The translations under genes and the position numbers were made by a program. A stretch of DNA of 64,000 nucleotides, from NCBI GenBank assembly GCA_051294375.1, contig CM119265.1, positions 18,338,631 to 18,402,630 of the forward strand. Direction: 5' to 3'. A model generated the notes under the pieces. It was not told the DNA's origin and did not search any database. It was given only the letters and a program-made list of their open reading frames with translations. This DNA comes from Paraspadella gotoi. Taxonomy: Eukaryota; Chaetognatha. Of the stretch, positions 50,927 through 63,750 are shown piece after piece (position 1 is the stretch's first letter; each line of letters opens with the position of its first letter).

Positions 50927-53900
50927 CTGGAATGGAGGGGGGGGGGACATTTCCGAGGGATGAGTAAATGAAAGAACTGAGAAGGGTCCAGGACAGAAAT
51001 AATGGAGAGAAGCGAAAAAGACGCGGCGGACCATCCGACAGCAGTGAGATGGCGGCAACTAAAGAGGAGGAGTCGGAAGATATTTGGGGGCTCTCTTAAC
51101 GGAAAAGCAGCAGAAATTCACATTATAGCGATATTAGCATTACAGGAGATACAGCGATGGAATCGCGGATCGGAAGCTCGAGTGTTAACAATTCAGAAAC
51201 AGTAACCAGTAACGGTATCAATAACAGAGTAAAAAGACTAAAGCTTTTTAAAGGGATAAAAAGTTTATGAAAATAGCACTTTTTAAAAATAAATGTAAAA
51301 ATTTAATAAATTTAACCATATATTAAGCTTTAATTAATATTCTTTATATAGAGTAAATATTTCCTTTTATAATGTTATGGGGAGAGGGATGTTCGTGTTG
51401 TCCTTCTGGAAAAAAGAGGGAGAGAAGCAATTATACAACACATAGAGTCAAAAGTTACTTTCTGTCCTAGTTTTCTAATTAGTATGAACACATCATTCTT
51501 GTTAAGAAGTGCATTTATTGAAATATCAAAATAATCTAAAAAGACTGAACAGAAAGGGGTGGAGAAATAATTTTGGTTATGGGATTATGGTTATTTTATG
51601 ATTCTTATTGTTGAGGTTAATGACTACAAGGTAGAATTGTTTTTCCTGATAGGGATACATACCGAGGAAAGCTTTTTAAAAAGAAAGGGGCGTCCTTATA
51701 TATACATGTAAATTTAATAATATTATTTGTTATTCTTATAATTTTATAGAATACATTTGTTATTTATTTTTTAATATTTTTATATATTTCAAAAAAATTT
51801 TCGAGGTCATCAATTGGGGAAATTCCATATCTTTCATAGATTCGGCTCTTTAAATCGCATATCCAAGTAACAGAGTAAGACTAGCTTTTTTAAGGGATAA
51901 AAGTTTATATCATATCAAATATATAAAACAATAGAATGAATATTTAATATTTTTTTCTTTTTAATTAAGTAATAAAAAATAGGAACTGACGTACTTCAGT
52001 AACTCTCTAAAAAACGAGAGCGTTATAAATTGCCTACATAACTTAAGGAGAGCAAGATTTTTATATATGGCTTCTGCGTGTAATTGCCTATCGAAAGAAC
52101 TAAATAATAAACTTTGATATTTGAACCATGTAACTTTTTTATAATCTTAGCTCACAAACAAGTTTGAGTTTATGAATTAACGTAACTGAGATTTTAAATC
52201 CTCAATTCTTTAGTTACTTCAATTTCCGTTAAAATTTTAAAAGCCACCCACAATTTATGCTAAAAGAAAAATAAAATAGCAATGTTGAAAAAAGGTGCTT
52301 CAAAAATGTACTGCAATATTGGCAAAATTATATTTTTAAAGCATTCCGTACTCTAATTGACAAAAAGTAACAATAATAAGCTTTTTTAAGGGATAAAAGT
52401 TTATAATTATATTCATATATAATAAAATATATAGATCAGTTTTTCAAAGAGGGCTGACGGAGCTTCATAACTGCTCTAAAAACGAGAGTGTTATATATTG
52501 GCCTATAACTTAGGCGAGATAAATGGATTAGTTTTAGCTTTTTTTTTCGAAGATTAAATCAGGATAAAAGCCGAATTTTGCGCTAAATTCACTAAACAAT
52601 TAAAAAGTCATATTTGTTATTAACGCAATTTAGAGCCATAACAAAATAACGTTGAGTTTATCATGTTTATATATTGCTTGACTAATTTTAATACATATTA
52701 ATAATAGAAATTTAAAATCCAATTGAAAGTGAAAATTGATTTTCAAATTTTTTTTTTCTGCAATATTAAAATATACAAAAATCACCTGACAAGTTGTTTC
52801 CTTTATAAAAAAGTTTTGAGATTATTTTTTCTTTTTTTCATTATCAGTCTTCCTCCATTATGACAACCGTGTCTTAACCCTCCCACGATCTGGCTGTTGT
52901 TTTCTTTAATTCCCCCCATCCCATTCTGACGTCCGTTTTTTAGTTAGCGTCGTCGTTGTCGTCGTCGTCGTCGTCATTTGGTGGCGCCGAAGATAGAAAA
53001 ATTGTACAGAAAAAGAATGAAAATCTCAGGAAACAAAAAATAGAAAGGGAAAAACAAATCGCAGAAATTTATGAATTTGTTGAAATGGAGCGATTTAGCG
53101 GAAATCCTCTAATAAAAAGTATTAATTCCCCATTTTTTTAAATTTTTTCAAAGCATATTATTATTTTTTCAAAGCAAATATTATTATTTTCAGAAGGAAT
53201 TAACGCTTGATCCTCACACCCCCCCCCAAAAAAGAAAAAAAAAACTTTCGTCTCTGCTCTGTCCTTTTAAATTCTCTTTGTATTTTTGGTTTTTAATTTT
53301 GTTCTCCTAATTTTTTTTTAAAACATTTAACGATCTTCTCCGTTTTCTTTTGTTTCTTTCAAATGTGGAAAAGGCGTCGCCATCTCCTCAGCATCCTTCA
53401 ACCTGCCTCACCCTGAAAAAAAAATGCGCACGCCTACCATCTCTTTCCTCAGGCTCAGTTCCTATACGGGGCAAAATAAAGAGAGAGCTAATCAAAGCCG
53501 AGTGTCTCCTCACACTTTCTCTCTCTTCATCTCTCTCTCTCTTCTCCTTCATCTCTCAATCTCTCTCTCTCTCTCTCTGTGTTCTGTCTCGTTTTATTCC
53601 TTTCGGTTTCAATTTAAGGGTCGGCATCTTCTCTTCCTCGAAGTTTTGCCTTTTTTATCTTTTTCTACGGAGACACTTTTTTCACTCTCTCTTTTTTTCC
53701 TTCCTTTCTCTTTTCTTTTCTTTATCCTCTTTTTTTCGCGTATCTCGTCTCGGAGGGAGGGAGGGAGGGGGGCGGAGACCCGAAGCTCAGGAAGACGATT
53801 TGCAGTCGACGGAAAACAACAACGACAACGAAGACCGAACGACGACGAATGACAAAGACGTCAAAAATTAGGCGACGAAACGATGAAACGACAATGTGCT

Positions 53901-54219
53901 CAGTAAGAAACTGGAAAGAAAAAGTAGTAACAAGAAGAGTAAAACGATTTTAATTTGTAAAAAGACGAAAACGATGAAAAGAAAACTAGAGAGTTAGTAG
54001 TATGAGATTAAAAAATCGGTTCGTAACCAGACAAGACGTCGCAAACCGGTTTAACCTTTTAATGTCACAACGATAATTTAAAAATAACTTTATGAGACGA
54101 AACTCTAAACTTACATCAATATAATTTTAATCGACGCCTGCCAACCTCGACCAAAAAAGAGCGTAAACATTATTTCCCGGAAATCTTCAGAGAACGCAAC
54201 GTCAATGGTTGGCGGCGAA

Positions 54220-54271
<52 letters not shown>

Positions 54272-54728
54272 AGAGAGAAGAGAGACACGTCATCATCGCC
54301 TCCTTCCGTATTTTAGTTCAATTCCTCGAAAGGATGAAATATTTTGTCTGGATTATGCGACTTGGACCAAACGTTGGAAAACATCGCGGGTGGCTACGAG
54401 CGGCTCTTAGAGGCCTGTGGCAACAACATCTGCTGCGGTCGGCACACGAAATAAAGTGTCTTAAGGCGGTCTTCTCAGTTTCCGCTCGTCACAACAATCG
54501 GTTCCGCATTAGATTCGGTGATTTGCTCACGCAATCCCCTTTTTTTGCCCTAAGGAGTCTAACGATGGCCTTTCGCCTTTGGTCGTAAAAATACCTCACG
54601 ATATTTCACTAGTGCTCGGCAAAGAGGTTCAGATTTGAGTTTAATCACTAAAAAAAAATGTAAAAAAAAACCACCAAACAAACAAACACAAAACCAATTT
54701 TTAAAAAAACGTTTTCTCCTCCGGTTAC

Positions 54729-55039
54729 TCTGAAAGGGTGAGGCTTCTCGCGTTTCGCGCGGCAACCCCCCTCGCAGCCCGTGGACAGACCCCGATGGGA
54801 ACATCCCGGTGAGACCCTTGACAGAATTTGCACCTCTTTGGGACAATCGTCGAAAGGACGCGCAAGAAGGCCGTCGGCCGGCGTCAGCCGACAACGACGA
54901 TAGGAGAATGACGAGGAGGACCCGAAGGCGAGCGACGACGGACGGACTCCACGACGAGCGATGGCGACATCGCCTTCGTCGAGACTTTCGCGTCGAGTCT
55001 CGCGCTTCACGACGAACGTTTACGGCCGTCAGAGGTCAT
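54729..55039 (-). pseudogene. frame-broken second copy of slit exon 1
   Basis: This stretch repeats the exon 1 region (41859-42152) with many one- and two-base indels and a few changes around the splice donor. The N-cap phrase survives in pieces (DDCPKE, CSHRGLS) in different frames, so no single frame is open. It sits in a block that repeats 36.3-44.4 kb throughout, including non-coding sequence. Indels fall in exon and intron alike and often in homopolymers, which points to an uncorrected long-read or haplotype copy in the assembly more than to a decayed gene. Confidence 0.85.
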
Positions 55040-57429
55040 TGTTTCTTCGTTCGTTTCCTTGGTTTGGTTTTCGAGTGTTCGTTTTTGTTCGCTCGTTTTT
55101 TTCTCACTCGCAATCGGCGACTTTTTTTTTTTTACTTTCTCTTCTTTTTATTTTGTTTATTTATTTTTCGTTTTTAAGGTTCTCGAAGTTTGTTTTTTTG
55201 TTTGGATTTTTTTTTTTTTCCAGTAGCTTTTCAAAAAAATCGCGGCGCAAAGTTTCGCGGTCGAAAAATCTTTTTGGCCGAGATCGCGGTTTTTTTGTTT
55301 TGTTTTTGTTTAACCCTTTTTTTTCCCGGATGATTTAAGTCGACAGGCGGCGACGACGACGTAGACCGCCTCGTCTCCCGCGCGAAAAAAGGCCTCTGTG
55401 CATCAGACGATCCTCGTCGAGGAAAAAAAAAACTTTCTTTTTTTTTCCGAAAATAAAATAAAAATAATTTCGTCAGCTCCAGGGAGTATGATTTATTCCT
55501 ATTTTTTTATTGTTCGCACTTTTTTATTCTTCTTTTTTTTTTTTTGCGTAAAACTATTTTTATATATTTTTTTTTTATTTTCCCTCGCTCGTTCTCGTTT
55601 CTCTAAAAAAAACATATTTAATAATCCTCTCGAATTTCGACTTTTTTATTATTATCGTCGTGTTTGTTTACGTTTTCATTCCGTCGATTTGTTTTGATTT
55701 TTTTTTTTCACTGCTTTAACACTCTTTATGTGTTCATTTGGTCCTTCTCTCTTCGTCGTCTTTTTTTAACGCGATCTCTCAGCGGGCCCACGACCCTTGA
55801 CCCTTTGAGGAGGCGAGGCGGTGGGAGGAGGAAGAGCGGGATGAGGAGAGGAAGAGGATGAGAGGAAGAGAAGATGAACTCGCCAAAACGATTCTATTGT
55901 CCCTATTTTTAGGTCCAAACCAACTGAAAGTTCGAGTTACTCCCTGATGTGCTGTGCGCTATAAGAGAGAGTTAGGATATAGCGAGGGTATGTAGTAGAC
56001 GACGTGTGAGATAGAGCTGAGAGAGAGAGAGGAGAGAGTTTACTACGGAAAGGGAGGAGGGCGAGGGTAGTGGAGTAGGAGCAGGATGAGGAGGAAGGAA
56101 GGAGCAGGTGAGGCGTGGAGTGAATGTTTCTGTTGCGCTTATCGTCGCTTTTGTTTATTGTCGCCTCCGATGTTGTTATTGAGTTTTTTCATTCCACTCG
56201 TCGTCGTCGTCGTTTTTCGGCGGAATTTGTTGTTGTTGTTGTTGTTGTCTTCCGTTGTTTGTCTTCAATCGATTCGCTCCTTTGGTTCACATGACGACGG
56301 CAAGAGGTAACAAAGTTTGTTTTTTCTTTTCTCGTTCACTCTGGCATAATAAAAAGGTAAGTTTAAGTGGGGAAACGTAAATTACTGATGGAAAACGCGT
56401 TTTCAATTTCGCTTCTCGAAGGAAAAAAAAAACAAAATATTATAAAAAAGTATAGAAAAAAAATATTCAAAAAAAAAAACGAGTAAAAAGAAACAAAATA
56501 CCTGACCATCATCAAGATCATAAACGCTTCTCCAAAAAAAAAATCAAACTTGTAGCACCTTTCAGTATTTATCATATCCTTTCCTACTTCATTCCCGAAT
56601 CTGGTTAATCGACAGTGAGAGAACATATAAGACGAAAGAAGTTTTGAGTTTCTGGACCCGACAACTAATGGAACTCGATACGTCCCGGGTTCGAGGTCTT
56701 GGCCGAGAGAGAGAGAGAGAGAGAGAAGAGAGAGAGGAGAGAGAGAGAGAGAGAAGAGAGCCGGTCCGCGAGTGGGCCGGCGATTTATGCTAAATGTGAA
56801 CTTAGTGGGTTCCAATTTCTTTGGGTGAAAGATCTGGGCCAGTGCACGTTGTTGAATCGTGGGAATTCGAAAAGAACGAGACTTTCGATGGGGGCAGATG
56901 AAGGAAAAGGTGGAAAGTCAAGCGTGTTTGGTTTACGTGCCTCGCGATCCCCTGATAGGTCTTGACTTTTTGAATCTCAAGATAAAAATGTGGTCGCATT
57001 CTCAACGGAGGTTCTATTATAAGAATAATTTAAAGATTAACTGTTGTACTTATTCTGCCTTAACCAATTGATATTTCTGTTAACAAATTACATCAGCCTC
57101 GTACCCGGGACGAACTGGGATCCATGAAAAGAAAATTAACTTAATCTCAATCTTAATCAGAACTTAAACTAAAAAAGAGAATCTAATCATCAGTCGCCAA
57201 AGACGTACAGAGAATAGAAAGGAAAAGAAGAAGAAAATATTTGAAGAAAAGAGTGAACAGCAGGAAAAGAAAGCATCAATCACCATTTCTACCAGAATAC
57301 GTTAAATTTCATAAAAAAAAACGAAATTGTGTAATAGAGTCGAGTGAAATATACCAAGGGCACCGTTGATTGGTACAAATGCCAACGGGCCATGGAGTCC
57401 CCAAACGCATGTGCGCCACATTCGTATAT

Positions 57430-60398
57430 CGTCTTCAAGAACGACCCAACATCACGACAGAGTACGGCGACGACCGCGTTTGATTATCCAAGATTGGTAA
57501 ACAGGAGAATCTTCGACTCTTAAAAAAGTAAACATTGGCGCAAAGGCAAATCATCGACTTATTCGAATATCGTGACCTCGGTTGACTGGATGATTTTGGC
57601 TGTTTTTTAGTTTGCGCCGAGAGTACTCGCGGAGGCAAACACTATAAGTTACTTTTCGCGATCGTGTCCCGTCGGTCGTCGCTGTCCACATTTAACGTTT
57701 ATTCCAGAAAGGACCCGAAGATTTGCCTATAGTTAGATTGCTCACTTTGTTAAGACAGAAAAAACCTCAAATCCAAAGGGACTAGCTAGCCCCGCCCAGT
57801 AACCTCTCAACAGTAAGGAGAGATCGAGGATTTTCAGCTCTTCCTCATTTGACTCCCTTCTCTCTTCCAATCTTCTTGAAGGCCTCCTCCCTCCAAGCGC
57901 ACCATTTCTATCGGCATCGTGTCAAAAATAACACGCGCCGCTAATATATCGCATTTTTTATCATTGTTATGTCTATGTCATGTCATGTCATCATATCACT
58001 TCCTCAGCAATACTGTTAAAAGGAAAAGAGTACTGGGCGCAACACATTGGGGAATCACCGTCTTGTTTTGTTTTTGACTCTTAAGGGAGCGAAGGAGTGG
58101 TGCGATTTTGTGGAGTTCAGCATGCCTTTTTGACTATAAGAAAACTTGGGTCGCGAGTGCAATCGGGCGATGTTTCTACGACACTGCCGACAAGAATAAA
58201 GAGAAATCGTACATTGAAAATGAGAATCGTAACAATGTTTCCCAATGTTAAATAAATAGAAGAGTGTCAAAGAGAAATGCCGAGCTGACTTGTAAAATCG
58301 ATACGGGGGTAGAAAGAAGAATGATGGAGTGGACCGGCAATCGGGCCTCAGCCAGACACGGGCCGTCACGGCGGATTAACCCACCCGCCTCCGCGCAAAA
58401 GATTAGTCGATTACGTTTTTTTTTTCTTGAAGTCTCTTCAACATCGAAACAAATCGACTCCATAAAACGGATTCTCTCTTACTCTCGCTCTCTTCTTTCT
58501 TTCTCTTTGCCTACCAATGCAAACAGACTTGCATTTGCACAAATTAGCGAACGTTCCGCCGAATCTTTTATCCCTACGGCCAGTCTAAGCAAGCAAAACG
58601 TTTGAAATTCGGATATTCCAAACGGTCCATGGGCTGATGCTATCCCCGAGACAGTTCACTCTTAAATTTTATATAAGATACCCACGTTTAATAAGCTAAA
58701 GCCAATGTGTTCAAGCTTGTTAGAAAATGTAGTAGTTAAGGTTTGAGGGTCCTGTACATATGTATTATGTTTGTAAGGGAGTGGAGGCCTTTAACGGCAA
58801 TAAACGAAGTTCCAAAAGTCATCTTCTTGAAATAATAGATATTCTTGCAAAAGTCAGCATATTCAAAACTAAGTACAAACTTACAAACTTAACAACGTTA
58901 AACATTTCTCACACGATTTCCGTGCCACTCGAGGGCGCAAATACCCCAAAGTGCCAAACCGCGAGCACTTTGGGCAAAGACCGGCGCTCGCCCCTCAAAC
59001 TGGGTCCTTCGACCCCGAGGGCGAATTCCGACGATTACGCCCCTTCCTCTTCTCCCCCCCTACCCCCCCCCCGTCTTGCAAGACCGAATGACCCCAGGGG
59101 TGAGTCTCTTATTTAGATTGGGTCCGACAAGCGATGATGTGGTGGGATCGATGGAGGGAAGGCTGGGGACTGTTGAGGGTGGACAAAGGGTCCTGCAGGG
59201 GGCAGTGGTGGGCAAGGGTGTACGGTGGAAGGGGAGAGAAATGCCAGAACGAAAAAAAAAGGAGCAGCGCTTTCACTCTCTCGCCTTTCGTGTCCTCATA
59301 AACTCGTTTTCGCTCATTTGCATATCTAAGACTGGGAGAATTTATTCTTCTTTATTTTTTTTGCGTGGGCGTGGGACAGAGTTAGGAGGGAGATGAGATT
59401 GGTGGGTGTGGCGAGAGGTGGTCACCAGGCCACAGTTCGAGCTCTTTAAGTCCCTCGTAGATAAGAAACAAGTAGTTGGAGAAATTTTCGATTCGGTTGG
59501 GGATAATTTTCCTTTTTTTTAAATTCTTTTCAAAGGATTTTATTGTCGGAGATGTTTTGAAGCGAATTAAAATCAATTAAAAACTTCTCTTTCTTGTTTA
59601 TGTTGCACGTATTTTTTGCTTCATGTACGTTTATGGGTTTTCGGTTTTTTTTTAAAAAAAGAAACTTCAATAAAGTGACGTATATTTATTATTTAAATGT
59701 ACAACAAAAAAAAAGAGATAGAGCGAGATTTAAATTTAGTCACTTTTTTTAGATTCTTTCTTCAATAATTGGACCCGTTTTTCTTTTTTTTTCTTTTTTT
59801 TTGTCTCTTGTAAATCAAACTCTCGCCTATAATTTGTCATGGAGGCATCGAGGCAGAAATTGACACCGAAAAAAAAAATGAACAATGAACAGATTTGACA
59901 AAACGAGAGAACAAGAAAAAAGTGCGAAGAGGATGATGACGACGAAAATGAAAAGAGAAAAGAAAATTGAGAAAACCGCAGAGAGATTTTCTTTTTTTGA
60001 CGAGACGCAGGCGAAGAAATCGAAACACGTCTCTATCTCTGTCTTTCTTTTTCTGTGATTTAAGATCAATTTGAGTCGTTGCGGCTTGGGTTTTTCGTTA
60101 TTTCGTTCGGAAACGAGGCTTGGGAAAATCAAAAAAATTGAGTTTTTTGGGCACCGGACAGTCAACAATTGTTTTTAAATGTTCTGCTTTCCGATGGAAA
60201 ATCGCGCTTTTATGACCTATTACACTTCCTTTGACATCAAGAAATAAAAAGTGAGAATAAAAATCGAAATGGCCGATAAACTGGATTATTTAAGAAAGGA
60301 AATTCGGTGAACGAAGTTTAAAAAGTAAAAACTTAACCATCATTGAAATCCGATTATTGTTAAACTATATAAATAGTCGAGGGATTAATGACTTAAAA

Positions 60399-60459
<61 letters not shown>

Positions 60460-60918
60460 ATTGAACAAAGTCCTCTTGTCAGAACCCAGGTTCGGGAAAT
60501 CGATTTGACGAAGAATTCATCGAAGCGAAAAGAAGCGTAAAACGATTCGGAAAGAAGCATAAAGGAGCAAAAAAAAAGCAGAAAGATGTTAGGGGACGAA
60601 AACAGAAATTACAATAAAAATATTTCAAATATTTCAAAGAACCCAAACGCCCCAAAAAAATGAAAAGAGGCAAAACTAAAATAATCAGAAAGGAGAAAAG
60701 AAAGCAATGATCCAAGAAAAGCTCAAAAATCCTAAATTCTCATTCAAAAATACAACCGCAAAAAAAGCACCCCCTCCCCACGAAAAAAAAGCATGAAAAA
60801 GCGGAAAGAGAAAAAGTAAGCGAGAGAATCTGACTCGACCGACGAGACTCAGCGGCTACGGAGACTTTTTTAAGCGACGAATCGAAGTCGCGAGAAACGA
60901 AATTGAATTTCATGAACT
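57430..60918. repeat. inverted duplication, arm 2
   Basis: Reverse complement of 44411-47979. The outer part (59.4-60.9 kb) matches with fewer indels than the inner part. It directly follows the error-rich copy of the 36-44 kb block, so the order is A, B, C, inverted C fragments, A copy, inverted C, inverted B. Confidence 0.85.
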
Positions 60919-61280
60919 AAGGGAAAAAAATTTGTATTCTTTTTTTTCTCTTTTTTACTTTCTTTTTATTTAGTGTCTTTTATTCGCGAGACGCTACGCA
61001 GCTGAAACGATGTCTTCTCGGTCGTCTTTCTTTCTTAGAGGTTCACCTTTTCTCACTTTTTTTTTCTTTTTAAAAATTAGTTTTATAAGTATTTATGCTT
61101 AATATTTAGATAATATTTTTAATTACACTCGTACTAAGCTATTAACTAATTATTTTGTCTTTTTCTAATTATTGTTCTTTAAACTTGTGATTTTGTGATT
61201 TTCTTACTACAAACTATGAAAATTAAAATGAAGATAATTTAATCAAATTCAAGAAAGAAAGAAAGAAAGAAAGAAAGAAA

Positions 61281-61305
61281 NNNNNNNNNNNNNNNNNNNN
61301 NNNNN
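61281..61305. other. assembly gap (25 N)
   Basis: Follows an (AAAG)n tract. Confidence 0.99.
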
Positions 61306-61872
61306 GTGCGTTGATAAAGAATTAAACTAAGGGAAACAATTAAAAAAAGAGTTAAACAAAAAGAAAAACATTTAAAAAAGGAAAAATTCAATCGGACCTT
61401 AATAAAAAAAAAATAAGGAGAAAGATTTGAAAATGGGATCGACGATTGATGATGATGATTGATATATTGTGATGATATGATTGATTGATTTGATGACATT
61501 TTGATGTGATGATGATGAGTCTTCTCTTTTCTTATTTTTTTATTTTTCATTTCCTTCATTTTTCCCTTTTTTCTCTTTCTATTTGGACTGTTTATTTCAA
61601 TTTTTTTTTTATTTTTTTTTTCAACTTATTTCAAAAAAATTGTTATGTTTAGTTAATAAAATCAATAATACGTTTAAGTTTAACGAAAATAGTCATATTA
61701 AAAAAGCATTGTTGAAGCAAAGAGGAAGACGAATTAAAAAGAAAGAAAAAAGAAAAAAAAAAGGAAAAAAACTTTGCTCGCGTCACGTCATACGAAAAAC
61801 GAGGGGAAAAAAGTAGGAGCTATTATTCACTCCAAGCACTACTCTTCTCTTTCTAGCCGGGCGGGTGCCAAG

Positions 61873-61875
<3 letters not shown>

Positions 61876-61920
<45 letters not shown>
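61876..61920. repeat. (CT)n microsatellite
   Basis: Pure CT tract followed by CTCTTCTTCTCTCC sequence. Confidence 0.96.
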
Positions 61921-61922
<2 letters not shown>

Positions 61923-63179
61923 CTCTTCTTCTCTCCTCTCTCTCTCCCTACCTCCCCGACCAATCCAGATTTTTTCCTGATGCATATTCAATGAGGACGC
62001 GACAAAGAACGTCCCGCCCGGACGGAGGAACCCTGCCAAGAAAGCAGCCAAACAACAACGATGCGACGAGAGGGAAGAGGGTGAGGAGAGAGGAGGAGAG
62101 GAGACGAGAGGCTGAAGCAAAACTAAGATGGCAGGGTGTCGCGTTAAGGCCCAGACTAATAGGGGGAACCGAGCGCTATTCCCGCAGAAAGAGAAGTCGG
62201 AGAAGATTGAGAGCGAGGAGGAAGGTTGAAAATGAGAGAAAAATGGGAAAAGATGAAAAAAAAATATATTAAATAAAGAGAGAGAGGAGGATGAGGAGAG
62301 GAGAGGGAGAGAGAGAAGATGAGTAGAGAAAGAGGTGAGAGGAGGACAGAAGAAAGAGGAGGAAGGAGTGAGAGAGAGAGAGAGAGCAGAGGACAAACGG
62401 GTTGATAGCGTTTTTGAAGCACAGTTGTTTAATTTCAAATCGCATCCCGAAAATTCGCGCGAGAACGAGGCTCGTAATGCCATTTTACTTCCCAAACTAA
62501 CACTTGTCGAAAAAAGCAAGTTTGAGCTTAATTTTTGAAACGAGGAGCTGGAGACACTCTCTCGGTTTGGGTCTTGAAATGGAGTGGAGAACAATAATGA
62601 GCAAATGGAATTGAAACAAAAAAAGAAAAAGGCCCAATTCATTTTTTTACTTTAAAAAACTAAAAGTTAAGTTCTTTAAATGCTCTTTTAAAGTTTTAAA
62701 AGAAAGTTAAGAAGTGACGTTTAATAGCTCAAAAGTTATTACCTGTAAGAACAGTATTTAAGTAAACTGTCCTGATTTTATAATTTAAAATAAAAAAATA
62801 AAAAAAATTAAAAATAGAGAGTTAAGAACATGTTAAAAAAATCTCTCTTGCTCTCCTCCTTCTCTCTCTCTCCCTCTCTTCTCTCTGACCTCAAAATTAT
62901 GTCTTGTCCTAAAAATTATAAAAACCATTGGGCGTCGTTGATGAGAGAGAGAGAGACTGGAGAGAGAGTGATAGTAGCGGAGAGAAGAGAGAGAGAAGAG
63001 AGAAGAGAGAGGAGAGAGAGATGGAGAGAGGAGCGAGCCTTGCTTCCCTGGCCCAGAATATAGGATTATTCTGGTGGTGTGACGGAACTAAGAAGAGAAC
63101 ACCCCCTAAACCTTTACGGCCCCGCCAAATCATCTAGTCGATGGAACCCTGGCAACTGAAGAACCCCCCCCCCCCCCGC

Positions 63180-63750
63180 CATAGGAGTGTGGGAGGAAGA
63201 AAGGGAGACAAGGGGACGAAAGAACGGCGGACCGAGGAAGAAGGGCAGGACAAAGTGAGGAAAGGGGAGGACAAGGAGGGAGAAGAAGGAAGGAGGAGGA
63301 AAGGAAGGAAATGGGAGGGAAAGAAGGAGGAGAAAGGGAGGAAGACGAGAGGGGGGAAGAAGGAAGAGAAGAGGAGGAAAGAGAGGAAAGGGAGAGAACA
63401 AGGAAGCGAAAGGAGGAAAGGGGAGGAAGGGCGGGCGCGGGAAAAAAAAAGACAGAGAGAATACGGAGAAAAGGAGGAAGGGCGGAGATAGAAATAGGAA
63501 AGGGAGAGGGCAAAGGCTAAGGGGAGAAGAGAAGGAGGGAGAAAAGGAAAGAAGAAGAAGGTGCCGGCGAAAGCGGAAAAGAAGTGAGTGAGAGGAGAGA
63601 AAGAGAGATAATCACGGGGAATGGGAAAAGGGACGAGTAGTAGAGGAAGAGTAGAAGAAAGGTAGAAGTAGAGAAGGCACCACGGGAGGGTAGTAGACGG
63701 TAGAAGAAGAGCCCGCCGAGGAGGAGGAGGAAAAAGGGAGAAGACGGTCT
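63180..63750. repeat. purine-rich low-complexity tract
   Basis: Nearly all A and G on the plus strand over some 570 bp (GGAGGAAGAAAGGGA-type), with no fixed unit. The 229-residue minus-strand open frame across it is Ser/Leu/Pro/Phe-rich and reflects composition only. Confidence 0.85.

Larger units (their letters stand above)
48956..57420. repeat. large direct duplication, copy 2 (8.5 kb, error-rich)
   Basis: A second copy of 36267-44398, beginning immediately after a 25-N gap. Every landmark is present in order: TCG tract, (GA)n, (CATAAT)n, (AAAG)n, exon 2, intron-1 hairpin repeats, (CT)n, exon 1 and the GAGGAGGCGAGG segment. Small indels occur throughout, in coding and non-coding parts alike. 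It reads through the region that is N in copy 1. Confidence 0.9.

Noticed and set aside
48956-57420. A tandem paralogous slit gene
   Set aside because: The copy is collinear with 36.3-44.4 kb including introns and microsatellites, and differs by scattered small indels instead of substitutions, so it is better explained as an assembly duplicate.
61839-62642. A 267-residue minus-strand open frame
   Set aside because: Ser/Leu-rich, ends in a (GA)n-encoded Arg-Glu repeat, overlaps other frames and shows no motif.
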